A stretch of DNA of 64,000 bases from Microbacterium indicum DSM 19969 (GCF_000422385.1 NZ_AULR01000004.1:62001-126000), one strand, 5' to 3'. Shown: positions 1-10,919, counted from the stretch's first letter. A program made the numbers and translations. Notes: generated from the sequence alone by a model not told the origin.

Positions 1-1305
1 GGTGGGGTTCTCGGATCCCGGCGTATGGTGCCGCGCCTCCGTCACGTCGGGCGCCGCGCGGAGCGTGAGCATCGAGAGCTGCGCGTCGGTCAGCCGCGCC
101 TGCGCGTCGTGCGCCGCGAGCGCCGCCGCGAGATGGGATCCGAGGCCGCCCTCCGAGGGGATCGGCTGCGGGACGCTCTCGTAGCGCGCGAGGGTCGGCT
201 CCCCCACCGCGCGGCGCAGCAGCACGTATCCGAATCCGACGCTCGTCACGCCGCGCGCCGCGAAGTCGTCGAGCCAGGCGGTGAGGAGCGCGTCGTGCTC
301 GGGGGATCCGGGCACCGTGCCGCCGTCGCGGATCCACATCTCGGCGTACTCGATCGGGTTCAGGTGCTCGCGCTCGACGACCCAGGCGTCGAGCGGGACG
401 GGGCTCCGCTCGACCCACGCGCGCACGCGGTCGAGGCCGCGCTCGCCGCCCCTCGTCTCCCAGTTGCCGAGGAACTGCGCGATGCCGCCCGGCTCGAGGT
501 GCTCGCCGACGCCGGCCACGACCCGCTCGACGAGCGCGTCGCCGACGAGGCCGCCGTCGCGGTACTCGTACTCGGGGACGCCCGTCGCGCGCGGCGTGAT
601 GACGAAGGGCGGGTTCGACACGATGCGGTCGAAGGTCTCGCCGGCGACGGGCTCGAACAGGGATCCGTCCCGCGCCTCGATCGCGTCGGTCCCGTTCAGC
701 AGCGCGTTGAGCCGGGCGTAGTCGAGGGCGCGCGCCGAGATGTCGGTCGCGACGACCTGGTCGGCGTAGCGGCGCGCGCGCAGCGCCTGCACGCCGCAGC
801 CCGTGCCGAGGTCGAGCACGCGGCCCGCCGAGGTCGGGAGCTGCAGCCCCGCGAGGGTCAGGGAGGCGCCCCCGACGCCGAGGACGTAGTCGGTGTCGAG
901 CGGCCCTCCGCCCGACGCGAGCTCGTCGATGTCGGCGGCGACGATCCACTCCCCCGGGCCGCGGTCGTCGTGGAACGACTGGGGCCGCACGGTCGCGGTC
1001 GGGGTGACGTCGTCGCCCGCGACGGTCGCGAGACCCAGGGCCGCGAGCCCGGCGGACCCGAGCTCGGGGAGCGCAGCGTCGACGGCGGCCGCGGGCTGCG
1101 CGACGCCGAAGATCAGCAGGCGAGCGAGGGTCGCGAGGGCGTCGTCGCGGTCGCCGAGCCCGCGCAGGGCGGGCGTGCGGAGTGTGCGCCCGATCGCGTC
1201 GTCGGCCTCGACGCCCCACGCGGCGCGCAGGGTCTCGGATCGGAAGCCCGCCAGCCGGAGGTCGTCGGCGAGGGCGCGGCACAGCTCGGGGATCGGGTTC
1301 GGCAC
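1..1305 (-). CDS. Class I SAM-dependent methyltransferase with N-terminal DUF7059-like region (3' end outside window)
   Basis: The reverse strand is open from a GTG at 1305 to the window edge, so 435 codons are visible and the C-terminus is missing. Around residues 160-170 lies VLDLGTGCG, motif I of Rossmann-fold methyltransferases, followed by VATDIS; near residue 230 is SNPPFV, the NPPF/Y signature of enzymes that methylate amide or ring nitrogens (PrmC/HemK, RsmC, N6-adenine enzymes). About 150 residues precede the catalytic fold, as in the DUF7059 methyltransferases of actinobacteria. The substrate cannot be told from sequence; protein glutamine or rRNA adenine are both possible. It is divergent from the CCA-adding enzyme. 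I chose GTG 1305 because no in-frame start lies upstream before the intergenic region. Confidence 0.8.
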   Translation of the reverse strand, partial: MPNPIPELCRALADDLRLAGFRSETLRAAWGVEADDAIGRTLRTPALRGLGDRDDALATLARLLIFGVAQPAAAVDAALPELGSAGLAALGLATVAGDDVTPTATVRPQSFHDDRGPGEWIVAADIDELASGGGPLDTDYVLGVGGASLTLAGLQLPTSAGRVLDLGTGCGVQALRARRYADQVVATDISARALDYARLNALLNGTDAIEARDGSLFEPVAGETFDRIVSNPPFVITPRATGVPEYEYRDGGLVGDALVERVVAGVGEHLEPGGIAQFLGNWETRGGERGLDRVRAWVERSPVPLDAWVVEREHLNPIEYAEMWIRDGGTVPGSPEHDALLTAWLDDFAARGVTSVGFGYVLLRRAVGEPTLARYESVPQPIPSEGGLGSHLAAALAAHDAQARLTDAQLSMLTLRAAPDVTEARHHTPGSENPT

Positions 1306-1491
1306 GGATTCATTCTCGCCGGTGCGCGGTCCCGCGCGAAGGCCATCCCTCACGCGGAGATAGGCGCTCCTGCGGCCGAATGGGCGCCAGAAGGCCGTGC
1401 GATCGCCTTCCGGCCGCGCGAGCGGATCCCTCGCGCGGCCCGGCGGCGCGGCGCTGGGGCGCGCGCCAGGGGGCTGTGGGGTGCGCGCCGG

Positions 1492-1497
1492 TAGCCT
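1492..1497 (+). promoter_or_regulatory. -10 hexamer of a leaderless promoter for the CCA-adding enzyme
   Basis: TAGCCT lies 7 bases before the ATG at 1505. This spacing puts the transcription start at or next to the start codon and supports that start over the longer upstream reading frame. Confidence 0.55.
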
Positions 1498-1504
1498 GGA
1501 GCCC

Positions 1505-2932
1505 ATGCTGAACATGGCCGACGGGCTCGCACGCCTCGGTGACCTCGCGAAGCACCCCGTGGTCGACGTGCTCGCCCGCGCCTTCGCCGAGGCGGGGCAC
1601 GAGCTGGCGATCGTCGGCGGACCCGTGCGCGACGCGATCCTGGGCCGGCCGACCCACGACCTCGACTTCACCTCGAGCGCCCGCCCCGACGAGATCCTCG
1701 CGATCGTCACGCCGATCTCGTCGGTGCAGTGGGACATCGGTCGCGCCTTCGGCACGATCGGCGCGCGGGTGCTCGGCGAGCAGGTCGAGGTCACGACCTA
1801 CCGCGCCGACAGCTACGACCACGCGACGCGCAAGCCCACGGTCGAGTTCGGCGAGACCCTCGAAGAGGACCTCACGCGCCGCGACTTCACGGTCAACGCG
1901 ATGGCGCTCACGGTGCCGGAGGTGCGCCTCGTCGACCCGACGGGAGGCGTCGAGGACCTCGTCGCCGGCATCCTGCGCACGCCCATCGACCCGCGGATCA
2001 GCTTCGGCGACGACCCGCTGCGCATGCTGCGCGCCGCCCGGTTCTCGGCGCAGCTCGGCTTCGAGATCGAAGACGGCACGCGCGCCGCGATCGAGGCCCT
2101 CACCGAGACGCTCGAGATCGTGAGCGCCGAGCGGATCCAGGCCGAGCTCAGCCGGACCCTCTCCGAGACCGACCCCGTGCGCGGCGTCCGCGCGATGGTC
2201 GAGACGGGCCTCGCCGACCGGTTCCTGCCCGAGATCGGCGCCATGCGCCTCGAGGTCGACGAGCACCACCACCACAAGGACGTCTACGAGCACTCGCTGA
2301 CGGTGCTGCAGCAGGCGATCGACCTCGAGCACGAGCGCCACCCGGGCGAGGATCCCGACGTCGCGCTGCGGATCGCGGCGCTGCTGCACGACATCGGCAA
2401 GCCCCGCACGCGCAAGCTCGAGGCCGGCGGGGTCGTGACCTTCCACCATCACGACACCGTGGGCTCGCGCATGGCGCGCAAGCGGCTCAAGGCGCTCAAG
2501 TACGACACCGCGACGACCGAGTCGGTCGCCCGCCTGATCGAGCTGCACCTGCGCTTCTTCGGCTACAGCGACGGGGCGTGGACCGACTCGGCCGTGCGCC
2601 GCTACGTGCGAGACGCGGGCGACGAGCTCGAGCGCCTGCACATCCTCACGCGCGCCGACGTCACGACCCGCAACCGGCGCAAGGCCGCGCGGCTGAGCGG
2701 CGCGTACGACGACATCGAGGCCCGGATCGCGCAGCTGCGCGCCGAGGAGGAGATCGACGCGATCCGCCCCGACCTCGACGGCAACGAGATCCAGCGGATC
2801 CTCGGCATCGCCCCGGGACCCGAGGTCGGGGCGGCGTACCGCTTCCTGCTCGAGCTGCGCCTCGACGAGGGTCCGCTCGGCGCGGACGAGGCCGAGGCCC
2901 GCCTGCGCGCGTGGTGGGAACAGCGGGGATAA
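1505..2932 (+). CDS. cca: CCA tRNA nucleotidyltransferase
   Basis: 475-residue protein that adds or repairs the 3'-terminal CCA of tRNAs from CTP and ATP. The N-terminal nucleotidyltransferase fold shows GGPVRD (residues 38-43) and the metal-binding DLDF (52-55). The flexible RRDFTVNAMA segment and the RNA-binding DDPLRMLRAARF follow. A C-terminal HD phosphohydrolase-type domain has LLHDIGKP near residue 295, which is usual in actinobacterial homologues (PcnA type). The ATG at 1505 is chosen over an upstream frame because TAGCCT lies 7 bases before it. The next gene starts 59 bases downstream with its own putative promoter, so the two are probably separately transcribed. Confidence 0.93.
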   Translation: MLNMADGLARLGDLAKHPVVDVLARAFAEAGHELAIVGGPVRDAILGRPTHDLDFTSSARPDEILAIVTPISSVQWDIGRAFGTIGARVLGEQVEVTTYRADSYDHATRKPTVEFGETLEEDLTRRDFTVNAMALTVPEVRLVDPTGGVEDLVAGILRTPIDPRISFGDDPLRMLRAARFSAQLGFEIEDGTRAAIEALTETLEIVSAERIQAELSRTLSETDPVRGVRAMVETGLADRFLPEIGAMRLEVDEHHHHKDVYEHSLTVLQQAIDLEHERHPGEDPDVALRIAALLHDIGKPRTRKLEAGGVVTFHHHDTVGSRMARKRLKALKYDTATTESVARLIELHLRFFGYSDGAWTDSAVRRYVRDAGDELERLHILTRADVTTRNRRKAARLSGAYDDIEARIAQLRAEEEIDAIRPDLDGNEIQRILGIAPGPEVGAAYRFLLELRLDEGPLGADEAEARLRAWWEQRG

Positions 2933-2978
2933 CCCCCCAATCCGGCCGCGGATCCGGGATTCCGGCAGTCGCCGCGGG

Positions 2979-2984
2979 TAGCGT
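2979..2984 (+). promoter_or_regulatory. -10 hexamer of a leaderless promoter for the first glycosyltransferase
   Basis: TAGCGT is 7 bases before the GTG at 2992. It fixes a GTG start that has no Shine-Dalgarno sequence. Confidence 0.5.
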
Positions 2985-2991
2985 CGAATGC

Positions 2992-4179
2992 GTGCCTGAT
3001 CCGACACGCGAAACCCCCCTCACGGTGCTGCTGGGCTGCGACACGTTCTCGCCCGACATCAACGGCGCCGCGCGATTCGCCGAGCGCCTGAGCGCCGGCC
3101 TCGCGCAGCGCGGCCACGACGTCCACGTCAGCGCGCCGAACACGCGCCACGCGCTCGCACCGACGCACACCGAGACGATCGAGGGCGCCGAGATCACGAT
3201 GCACCGGCTGCCGTCGGTCAGGCTCGCGTGGCACGAGTGGCTGCGGTTCGTGTGGCCCTGGCGGTCGAAGCACTACGCCCGCCTGGTCCTCGACGAGGTG
3301 CGCCCCGACGTCGTGCACATCCAGTCGCACATCGTCATCGGCCGCGGGCTCGCCCGCGAGGCGCGACGGCGCGGGATCCCCGTCGTCGCGACGAACCACA
3401 CGATGGCCGAGAACATCCTCGACTTCACGCGCCTCCCGGAGTGGGCGAACCGGATCTTCGTGAAGCTCGCGTGGGCCGATGCGAAGCGGACCTTCCAGAT
3501 GAGCGCCGCGATCACGACGCCGACCCGCAAGGCGGCCGACTACCTCGAGAAGACGATCGACATCGCGGGCGTCGTCCCGATCAGCTGCGGCATCGACATG
3601 GCGCAGTACACCCCCGACCTGTCGCCCCGCGACGGGAATCGCGTCGTCTTCGTGGGCCGCCTGACGCGCGAGAAGCGCGTCGACGTGATCCTGCGCGCGA
3701 TCGCGGCCCTCGATCCCGCGCTCGACGTGGTTCTCGAACTCGTCGGCGACGGCGACCAGCGCCCGGCGCTCGAGCAGCTCGCGTCCGAGCTCGGGATCCG
3801 CGGCCGCGTGGTGTTCCACGGCAAGGCGACCGACGCCGAGCTGCGCGCGGCGCTCACGCGGGCGTCGGCGTTCGCGATCGCGTCGATCGCCGAGCTGCAG
3901 TCGATCGCGACGATGGAGGCCATGGCGTCGGGGCTCCCGATCGTCGCCGCGAACGCGATGGCGCTCCCGCACCTTGTCGAGGACGGGCGGAACGGGCACC
4001 TCTTCGCGCCCGACGACCCGGTCGACCTCGCCGCGAAGCTCGACGACGTGCTGCGGCAGACGCCGTCGCAGCGCGAGCGCATGCAGCGCGCGTCGCTCGA
4101 GCTCGTCTCGGCCCACGACATCACGCGCACCCTCCGGACCTTCGAGGCGCTGTACCGCGGCGAGCCGATCCCCGCGTGA
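2992..4179 (+). CDS. GT4-family glycosyltransferase
   Basis: 395-residue GT-B-fold enzyme. The N-terminal half carries the acceptor-side loop (FSPDINGAARFAERL) and DVVHIQSH. The C-terminal half has VVFVGRLTREKRVD and, near residue 301, the E-x7-E donor phosphate motif (ELQSIATMEAMASG) followed by LVEDGRNGHLF, typical of retaining GT4 enzymes that use a nucleotide sugar or polyprenyl donor. Its stop overlaps the next glycosyltransferase gene, and an O-antigen-ligase-like protein follows. An operon for an exported or cell-wall polysaccharide or glycolipid is therefore likely. Donor and acceptor are not identifiable; a PimB-like lipid mannosyltransferase is a conceivable alternative. Confidence 0.85.
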   Translation: MPDPTRETPLTVLLGCDTFSPDINGAARFAERLSAGLAQRGHDVHVSAPNTRHALAPTHTETIEGAEITMHRLPSVRLAWHEWLRFVWPWRSKHYARLVLDEVRPDVVHIQSHIVIGRGLAREARRRGIPVVATNHTMAENILDFTRLPEWANRIFVKLAWADAKRTFQMSAAITTPTRKAADYLEKTIDIAGVVPISCGIDMAQYTPDLSPRDGNRVVFVGRLTREKRVDVILRAIAALDPALDVVLELVGDGDQRPALEQLASELGIRGRVVFHGKATDAELRAALTRASAFAIASIAELQSIATMEAMASGLPIVAANAMALPHLVEDGRNGHLFAPDDPVDLAAKLDDVLRQTPSQRERMQRASLELVSAHDITRTLRTFEALYRGEPIPA

Positions 4180-4184
4180 ACGGC

Positions 4185-5357
4185 ATGCGCGTCGCCCTCG
4201 TCTGCGACTACTCGCTCGACTACCTGGGCGGCGCGCAGGCGGCGTTCCTCGACCAGGCGCAGATCCTGCGCGACGCGGGGCATCGCGTGACGATCGTCGC
4301 GCCGGGCGAGACGTCGGCGGGACGCTTCGGCGTGCGGGCGCCCTTCGCCCTCCCGGGCGTCGACCTGCCGTGGATCCGCAGCACGGATCGGCTCCGCGCG
4401 CGGCTCCGCGCGCTGTATGCCGTTCAGGGCATCGAGGTAGTCCACGCACATTCTGAGTTCGGCATGAGCGCGGCGGCGGTCCAGGTCGCGCGCGAGATGG
4501 GGATCCCCGTCGTGCAGACGGTGCACACGTTCTTCTGGCGGGGCCCGCGGCTCGGCCCCCTCGACGCCGTCGCGGCCGCCGCGATCCGCGGGGTCGGTCG
4601 GCTGCTGCGCGGATCCGCCACGTCGCGCGCCCGGCTCGGCGGAGCCCGAGTCGGCTCGGCGCTGCGCGGCATCACACTCTCGGCCTGCCTCGCGGCCGAC
4701 GCCGTGATCTCGCCGTCGGCGCACCAGGCGGAGCGGCTGATCGCGGCCGGCGCGCACGGGGTGGTCGCGATCCCCAACGCCCTCCCCGAGAGCGGGGAGG
4801 CGGGCGAGCCGCTCGCGGCGGTTGACGGCCCCCTGCGCATCGCGTGGGTCGGCCGGCTCGTCCCCGAGAAACGGATCCTCGAGTTCCTCGACGCCGCGCG
4901 CCAGGCGATGTGGGAGGTGCCAGGCGGGCTCGAGGTCGCGGTCGTCGGGGACGGCCCCCTGCTGGCCGAGGCGCGGCGCCGCGCCGAGGGCGAGGAGGGG
5001 ATCCGCTTCACGGGTCGCGTCGACCGCGACCGCGTCGCCGCCGAGATGCGCGACGCCCACCTCGTCGCGCTCACATCTCTGGGGTTCGATAATCAACCCG
5101 TGATCGTGGTCGAGGCCTTCCGTCAGGCGCGCAGCGTCTTCTACGTCGACTCCGCGCTGCGCGAGGGGCTCGCGGAGGCCGGCGTGCTCGCCGACTCCCC
5201 CGACGTCTCCGGCATGGCCGCGTCCCTCGCGCGCCTGGCGCGCGAGCCGCGGGTCGCGGTCGAGCGCTCGCGCGCCGCCTCCGAGGCCGCCGAGGTGTTC
5301 TCCCCCGCGGCGCACGAGCGCGCCGTGACGGCCGTCTACCGCGGGGTGATCGCATGA
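4185..5357 (+). CDS. GT4-family glycosyltransferase, second copy
   Basis: 390 residues. It starts MRVALVCDY with a glycine-rich LGGAQAAFLDQA loop. IEVVHAHSEFG and VVQTVHTFFWRG mark the acceptor half, and WVGRLVPEKRI the donor half. The usual E-x7-E is weakly kept (DNQPVIVVEAF, near residue 300), so donor phosphate binding may differ from the gene before it. A GTG at 4176 overlaps the preceding stop codon (GTGA) and would add three residues; I prefer the ATG at 4185 because the homology begins there, but either is possible. The stop overlaps the start of the next membrane protein gene by four bases (ATGA), so the genes are translationally coupled. Confidence 0.83.
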   Translation: MRVALVCDYSLDYLGGAQAAFLDQAQILRDAGHRVTIVAPGETSAGRFGVRAPFALPGVDLPWIRSTDRLRARLRALYAVQGIEVVHAHSEFGMSAAAVQVAREMGIPVVQTVHTFFWRGPRLGPLDAVAAAAIRGVGRLLRGSATSRARLGGARVGSALRGITLSACLAADAVISPSAHQAERLIAAGAHGVVAIPNALPESGEAGEPLAAVDGPLRIAWVGRLVPEKRILEFLDAARQAMWEVPGGLEVAVVGDGPLLAEARRRAEGEEGIRFTGRVDRDRVAAEMRDAHLVALTSLGFDNQPVIVVEAFRQARSVFYVDSALREGLAEAGVLADSPDVSGMAASLARLAREPRVAVERSRAASEAAEVFSPAAHERAVTAVYRGVIA

Positions 5358-6628
5358 TGCGCGCCTACGCCTCCGTCCTCGCGTTCTGCGCGTTCGCCTA
5401 CTCGTTCCTCTTCAACCTCGTCGGCATGGCGGGCGCCCTCGCCCTCCTCGGGGCCATGACGGTCGCGACGATCGTGATCTGGATCCTCTGGTCGCGCCGC
5501 GAGCCGCTCCCCCGCCGCACCTGGCGCCAGCACCCCCTCACGGTCTACGCCTACGCGGGCTTCGCGGTCCTGTCGCTCGCCTGGTCGCAGTGGATCGGCA
5601 CGAGCCTCCTGACGCTCGCGGCCGAGGGCGTGTTCGTCTTCCACGCGTTCTTCCTCGCGCTGCGCTTCTCGAAGCGCGACCTCCTCGTCATCGCCGAGCG
5701 CGCCCTCTCGGCCGTCGTCGTCCTCTCGCTCGCGGTCGAGCTGTGGGTCGCCCTGCGCGGCGCCCCGCTGTTGCCGAACTTCCAGCAGGCGCCGGACGAT
5801 CCCGACCCGCACTACGACTGGATCCGCGGCAACCTGCTCGACGGATTCCTCGCGGGCGGGCGGATCCAGGGCATCGTCGGCAACGCGAACCTGCTCGCGG
5901 TGCTGTGCCTGCTCGCGCTCGTCGTCATCGTCACGCGCCTCGTGCGCCGCGACGGCGGCACGATCCCCCGCGTCCTCATCGGCCTCATCGCGCTGTGGCT
6001 GCTCGTCCGGGCCGGATCCGCGAACATGTACGTCAACGCGCTCGCGCTCGTCGTCGTCGCGGTGCTCGTCCTCGTCGCCCGGCGTCTGCCGTCGACCCGC
6101 GCCCGCGCCTGGTTCTTCTCGGTGCTCGGGGCGCTGGCGCTCGGCCTCGCGGCCGTCCTGCTGTTCGCCCGCGACTGGCTCTTCGGCCTGCTGGGGCGCA
6201 GCGACGACCTCACGGGGCGCGGCGAGATCTGGGAGAAGGTCCTCGGCCGCTGGGCCGAGTCGCCCGTCGTCGGCAACGGCTATGCGGCGCCGTGGCTGCC
6301 GTGGGATCCGCACTTCGACGGCTGGATCGTCGATCACGGGCTCACGGTGTTCCACGGCCACAGCATGTGGATCGACACGCTCATGCAGCTCGGCGTGATC
6401 GGGGCGGCGCTTCTCGCGATCATGTGGGGCACGGCGTTCGTCCGCGCCGCCGCGTCGGCGACCCGCGGCGCGACGATGGTGCCCCTCCTCGTCATCGTCA
6501 TGCTGCTGATCCAGGGCCTCACGGAGGCCGCCCCGATCCAGTACTGGGAGCTCATGGCGATCGTCGTGATCTCGGTCGGCCAGGGCGTGTGGCGGACATC
6601 GACGAAAGCGTCGACCGCGGAGCACTGA
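5354..6628 (+). CDS. O-antigen ligase-like polytopic membrane protein
   Basis: 424 residues with about ten hydrophobic segments and a large extracytoplasmic loop (roughly residues 295-345) containing TGRGEIWEKVL and VVGNGYAAPW. This is the Wzy_C/O-antigen ligase pattern (R-G-x-W followed by a GxG turn). Members polymerise or ligate undecaprenyl-linked oligosaccharides on the outer face of the membrane. It is coupled by a 4-base overlap to the glycosyltransferase before it, so it probably completes a three-gene surface polysaccharide operon. Whether it is a polymerase or a ligase cannot be told from sequence. A 10-bp inverted repeat follows the stop. Confidence 0.8.
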   Translation: MMRAYASVLAFCAFAYSFLFNLVGMAGALALLGAMTVATIVIWILWSRREPLPRRTWRQHPLTVYAYAGFAVLSLAWSQWIGTSLLTLAAEGVFVFHAFFLALRFSKRDLLVIAERALSAVVVLSLAVELWVALRGAPLLPNFQQAPDDPDPHYDWIRGNLLDGFLAGGRIQGIVGNANLLAVLCLLALVVIVTRLVRRDGGTIPRVLIGLIALWLLVRAGSANMYVNALALVVVAVLVLVARRLPSTRARAWFFSVLGALALGLAAVLLFARDWLFGLLGRSDDLTGRGEIWEKVLGRWAESPVVGNGYAAPWLPWDPHFDGWIVDHGLTVFHGHSMWIDTLMQLGVIGAALLAIMWGTAFVRAAASATRGATMVPLLVIVMLLIQGLTEAAPIQYWELMAIVVISVGQGVWRTSTKASTAEH

Positions 6629-6635
6629 GGGGGTG

Positions 6636-6670
6636 ACATTCACACGGAATGGCCCAGAAAGTGTGAATGT
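6636..6670 (+). terminator. Stem-loop after the polysaccharide operon
   Basis: A perfect 10-bp inverted repeat (ACATTCACAC at 6636-6645, GTGTGAATGT at 6661-6670) has a 15-base loop and starts 8 bases after the stop. There is no T-run, so it is either an atypical terminator or a protein-binding site. Confidence 0.4.
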
Positions 6671-6750
6671 GGACTCCGCAGTCTTCCTCGATCGACCCGT
6701 TCGTTCGGTTCTTCGCCGAGGGCCTCACGCAGGCGGCGCCGGAGTCGTGA
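6667..6750 (+). CDS. Possible 27-residue peptide
   Basis: A short frame from ATG 6667 to TGA 6750 in the otherwise empty gap between the polysaccharide operon and the small gene on the other strand. The product has a hydrophobic/acidic middle (DPFVRFFAEGLTQA) that reads like real protein rather than the Arg/Ala-rich shadow frames common in this DNA. No Shine-Dalgarno is visible and the start codon lies inside the right arm of a hairpin. I do not recognise it. It may equally be a decayed gene end. Confidence 0.25.
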   Translation: MWTPQSSSIDPFVRFFAEGLTQAAPES

Positions 6751-6773
6751 TCGGCCACGAGGACAAGCGGGGC

Positions 6774-6896
6774 TCACCGCGGCCAGTCGTCTGCGCCGTG
6801 GCGCGCGATGCCGTAGCCGTCGCGCGGGCCGAGGAGGGCGGTGGCGGCGACGCCGGCCGCCGCGAGGGCGATGAGCAGGATCCCGAAGATGACCAT
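6774..6896 (-). CDS. Small single-pass membrane protein (40 residues)
   Basis: MVIFGILLIALAAAG opens a single hydrophobic segment (residues 2-22), followed by a short polar tail ending ADDWPR. Codon choice is strongly G/C-ending in this frame, unlike the other frames, which supports it as a gene. It is divergent from the GlxA-type regulator at 6984, with two direct repeats between them, so it may be a target of that regulator. Function unknown. Confidence 0.5.
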   Translation of the reverse strand: MVIFGILLIALAAAGVAATALLGPRDGYGIARHGADDWPR

Positions 6897-6918
6897 GGCA
6901 GAGATCCTGCGCCTGGCG

Positions 6919-6972
6919 GATTCCCGCCACGAGTGGCAGTCTGGACGAACGTCGTCCGATTCCTGCCACGCG
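6919..6972. promoter_or_regulatory. Direct repeats between regulator and small membrane gene, possible AraC-type operator
   Basis: GATTCCCGCCACGAG at 6919 and GATTCCTGCCACGCG at 6958 are direct repeats 39 bases apart (about four helical turns), with an inverted GTGGCAG between them. AraC-family proteins bind direct half-sites, and this pair sits just before the regulator gene. Confidence 0.4.
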
Positions 6973-6983
6973 AGGAGCCCGCC

Positions 6984-7964
6984 ATGATCAAGACCGTCGC
7001 CGCCATCGTCGTCAACGGGGCCGCCCCGTTCGAGTTCGGCACCGTCTGCGAGGCGTTCGGCCTCGATCGATCCGACGACGGCGTCCCGAAGTTCGACTTC
7101 CGCGCCGTGACGCCCGACCCGGGCGAAGTCAGCACGACGATGGGCTTCTCGCTGCTGATCGACCACGACCTGTCGTTCGCCGACGAGGCCGACGTCGTCG
7201 TCATGACCGCGACGCCCCACGGGTTCTGGGGGTCCATGGATCAGCGCGTCCTCGACGTGCTGCGCCGCGCGGCCGAGCGCGGCGCGTGGGTCATGAGCGT
7301 GTGCAGCGGCGCCTTCTCGCTCGCCGAGGCGGGGATCCTCGACGGGCGCCGCGCGACGACGCACTGGCGCTACGCCGACCTCCTCGCCGAGCGGTACCCC
7401 CGCATCGACGTCGACCCCGACGTCCTCTACGTGCAGGACGGTCGGATCCTCACGAGCGCCGGCACGGCAGCAGGCATAGATGCCTGTCTCCACCTCCTGC
7501 GGCAGGAGATCGGCGCCGAGCTCACGAACCTGATCGCGCGCCGCATGGTCGTCGCCCCGCACCGCGGCGGCGGGCAGGCGCAGTTCATCCTCGGGCCGCT
7601 CGCCGAGTCGCGCGACATGTCGCTGTCGCGGACGATCGACTGGGCGCTCGGCAGCCTCCACCGCGAGATGACGGTCGACGATCTCGCGGCGCACGCGCAC
7701 ATGTCTCCGCGCACCTTCGCCCGGCGGTTCAAGGCGGATCACGGCGCGACCCCCGCCGCGTGGCTCGCGCGTCAGCGGGTCATGCAGGCGCAGCGTCTCC
7801 TCGAGCGCACCGACTGGGGCCTCGACCGCATCGCGGCCGACTGCGGGCTCGGATCCGCCGCCGTCCTGCGGCAGAACTTCGCCCGGATCCTCGGCATGAC
7901 CCCGACCGCCTACCGCGAGCGCTTCGCGGGACCCGCGCGGAGCAACATGGCGGTCGCCGCGTGA
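6984..7964 (+). CDS. GlxA-family transcriptional regulator (DJ-1/PfpI domain plus AraC HTH)
   Basis: 326 residues. Residues 1-190 form a DJ-1/PfpI amidotransferase-like fold with the nucleophile-elbow sequence [15 protein letters not shown]; these regulators are thought to sense small molecules through this domain. Residues 220-315 hold two AraC/XylS helix-turn-helix units ([17 protein letters not shown] and [19 protein letters not shown]). A cGAGGAG Shine-Dalgarno at 6971-6977 supports the ATG. The direct repeats just upstream suggest autoregulation or control of the divergent small membrane gene. The effector is unknown. It is followed at once by the HAIR box of clpB. Confidence 0.88.
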   Translation: MIKTVAAIVVNGAAPFEFGTVCEAFGLDRSDDGVPKFDFRAVTPDPGEVSTTMGFSLLIDHDLSFADEADVVVMTATPHGFWGSMDQRVLDVLRRAAERGAWVMSVCSGAFSLAEAGILDGRRATTHWRYADLLAERYPRIDVDPDVLYVQDGRILTSAGTAAGIDACLHLLRQEIGAELTNLIARRMVVAPHRGGGQAQFILGPLAESRDMSLSRTIDWALGSLHREMTVDDLAAHAHMSPRTFARRFKADHGATPAAWLARQRVMQAQRLLERTDWGLDRIAADCGLGSAAVLRQNFARILGMTPTAYRERFAGPARSNMAVAA

Positions 7965-7970
7965 TGTAAA

Positions 7971-7991
7971 CTTGAGTCACACCGACTCAAG
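7971..7991 (+). promoter_or_regulatory. HAIR element (HspR operator) before clpB
   Basis: CTTGAGT-N7-ACTCAAG is an exact match to the HspR-associated inverted repeat that controls dnaK and clpB regulons in Streptomyces, Mycobacterium and relatives. It overlaps the end of a TAAACT -10-like hexamer (7967-7972), so HspR binding would block the promoter. It also rules out the upstream in-frame start at 7972. Confidence 0.88.
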
Positions 7992-8010
7992 TTCGAAAGT
8001 GAGAGATCCC

Positions 8011-10143
<2,133 letters not shown>

Positions 10144-10164
10144 CGCCGCGAATCGCCGCAGACG

Positions 10165-10202
10165 CGAAGCGGGCCGGATCCTGAGGGATCCGGCCCGCTT
10201 CG
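10165..10202. terminator. Bidirectional terminator between clpB and nitroreductase
   Basis: A perfect 17-bp inverted repeat (10165-10181 with 10186-10202, loop TGAG) sits between convergent genes 11-22 bases from each stop. The stem starts CGAAGC and ends GCTTCG, giving only short A/T tracts. Confidence 0.75.
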
Positions 10203-10213
10203 TCGTGCGCGCG

Positions 10214-10801
10214 TCAGGCGTTGGCGATGAGGGTCTCGCTCAGCGGCTTGCGGACGCGCGGGGCGACCTCGCGCTCGCGCGTGGCCTCGGGGAGGGCGTC
10301 GATGTCGCCGAGCTCGCCGAGCGCGATGACGGTGAAGGGGCGCTCGCCGTCGGGGAGCGAGAACCTCTCGGCGACCGCGGCGGGGCTGAAGCCCGTCATC
10401 TGGTGGACGACGAGGCCGTCGGCGTGCGCCTGCACCGAGAGGTGCGCGACCGACTGGCCGAGGTCGTAGAGGGCGACGGGGTTCTCGTTGCCGTCGGCGT
10501 CGGCCACGATCGCGACCGCGACGATGAGGACGGCGGCGCTCGGCGCCCAGGCGGCGTTGAAGCCCGCGAGCGTCTCGGAGATCGCGGCGTGCTCGGCGGT
10601 GCCGCGGCGGGCCACGATGAACTTCCAGGGCTGCACGTTGTTGGCGGACGGGCTCCAGCGGGCCGCCTCGAGGGCGTTCGCGAGCTTGTCCTCGTCGATC
10701 GGGGTGACGGCGTCGTACGCGCGGGGGCTCCAGCGCGCGGCGAGGACGTCGAGGATCGGGTGGTCGGTCGGTGCGGTGCGGTCGATGGTGGTGGCGCCCA
10801 T
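10214..10801 (-). CDS. Nitroreductase-family protein
   Basis: 195-residue FMN-dependent nitroreductase fold. RWSPRAYDA near the start, and EAARWSPSANNVQPWKFIV (about 45-65) provide the family FMN phosphate and isoalloxazine contacts; a C-terminal arginine-rich segment follows. Members reduce nitroaromatics, quinones or flavins with NAD(P)H. A GAGGAG Shine-Dalgarno lies 6-11 bases before the ATG. It is convergent with clpB and lies after the ABC exporter genes on the same strand, separated by a stem-loop, so it probably has its own promoter. Physiological substrate not identifiable. Confidence 0.85.
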   Translation of the reverse strand: MGATTIDRTAPTDHPILDVLAARWSPRAYDAVTPIDEDKLANALEAARWSPSANNVQPWKFIVARRGTAEHAAISETLAGFNAAWAPSAAVLIVAVAIVADADGNENPVALYDLGQSVAHLSVQAHADGLVVHQMTGFSPAAVAERFSLPDGERPFTVIALGELGDIDALPEATREREVAPRVRKPLSETLIANA

Positions 10802-10848
10802 GGGGGTCTCCTCGTCGGTTCGTGTCGAGATCAGGACCGGGCGCCGTT

Positions 10849-10877
10849 GCCCGCGTGAGGTTCAACCCCACGCGGGC
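10849..10877. terminator. Stem-loop between ABC permease and nitroreductase
   Basis: A 12-bp inverted repeat with one mismatch (GCCCGCGTG at 10849-10857 opposite CACGCGGGC at 10869-10877, loop TTCAA) lies downstream of the permease gene and upstream of the nitroreductase. It could terminate the ABC operon or be a repressor site for the nitroreductase. No T-run is visible. Confidence 0.5.
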
Positions 10878-10919
10878 TACGTTATTCCCTTCGGCGATAT
10901 GTATGCAAGTGCATGATTC

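Noticed and set aside
7972..8010. Upstream in-frame start for ClpB at 7972
   Set aside because: It would place the HAIR operator inside the coding region; ATG 8011 is downstream of the promoter and operator.
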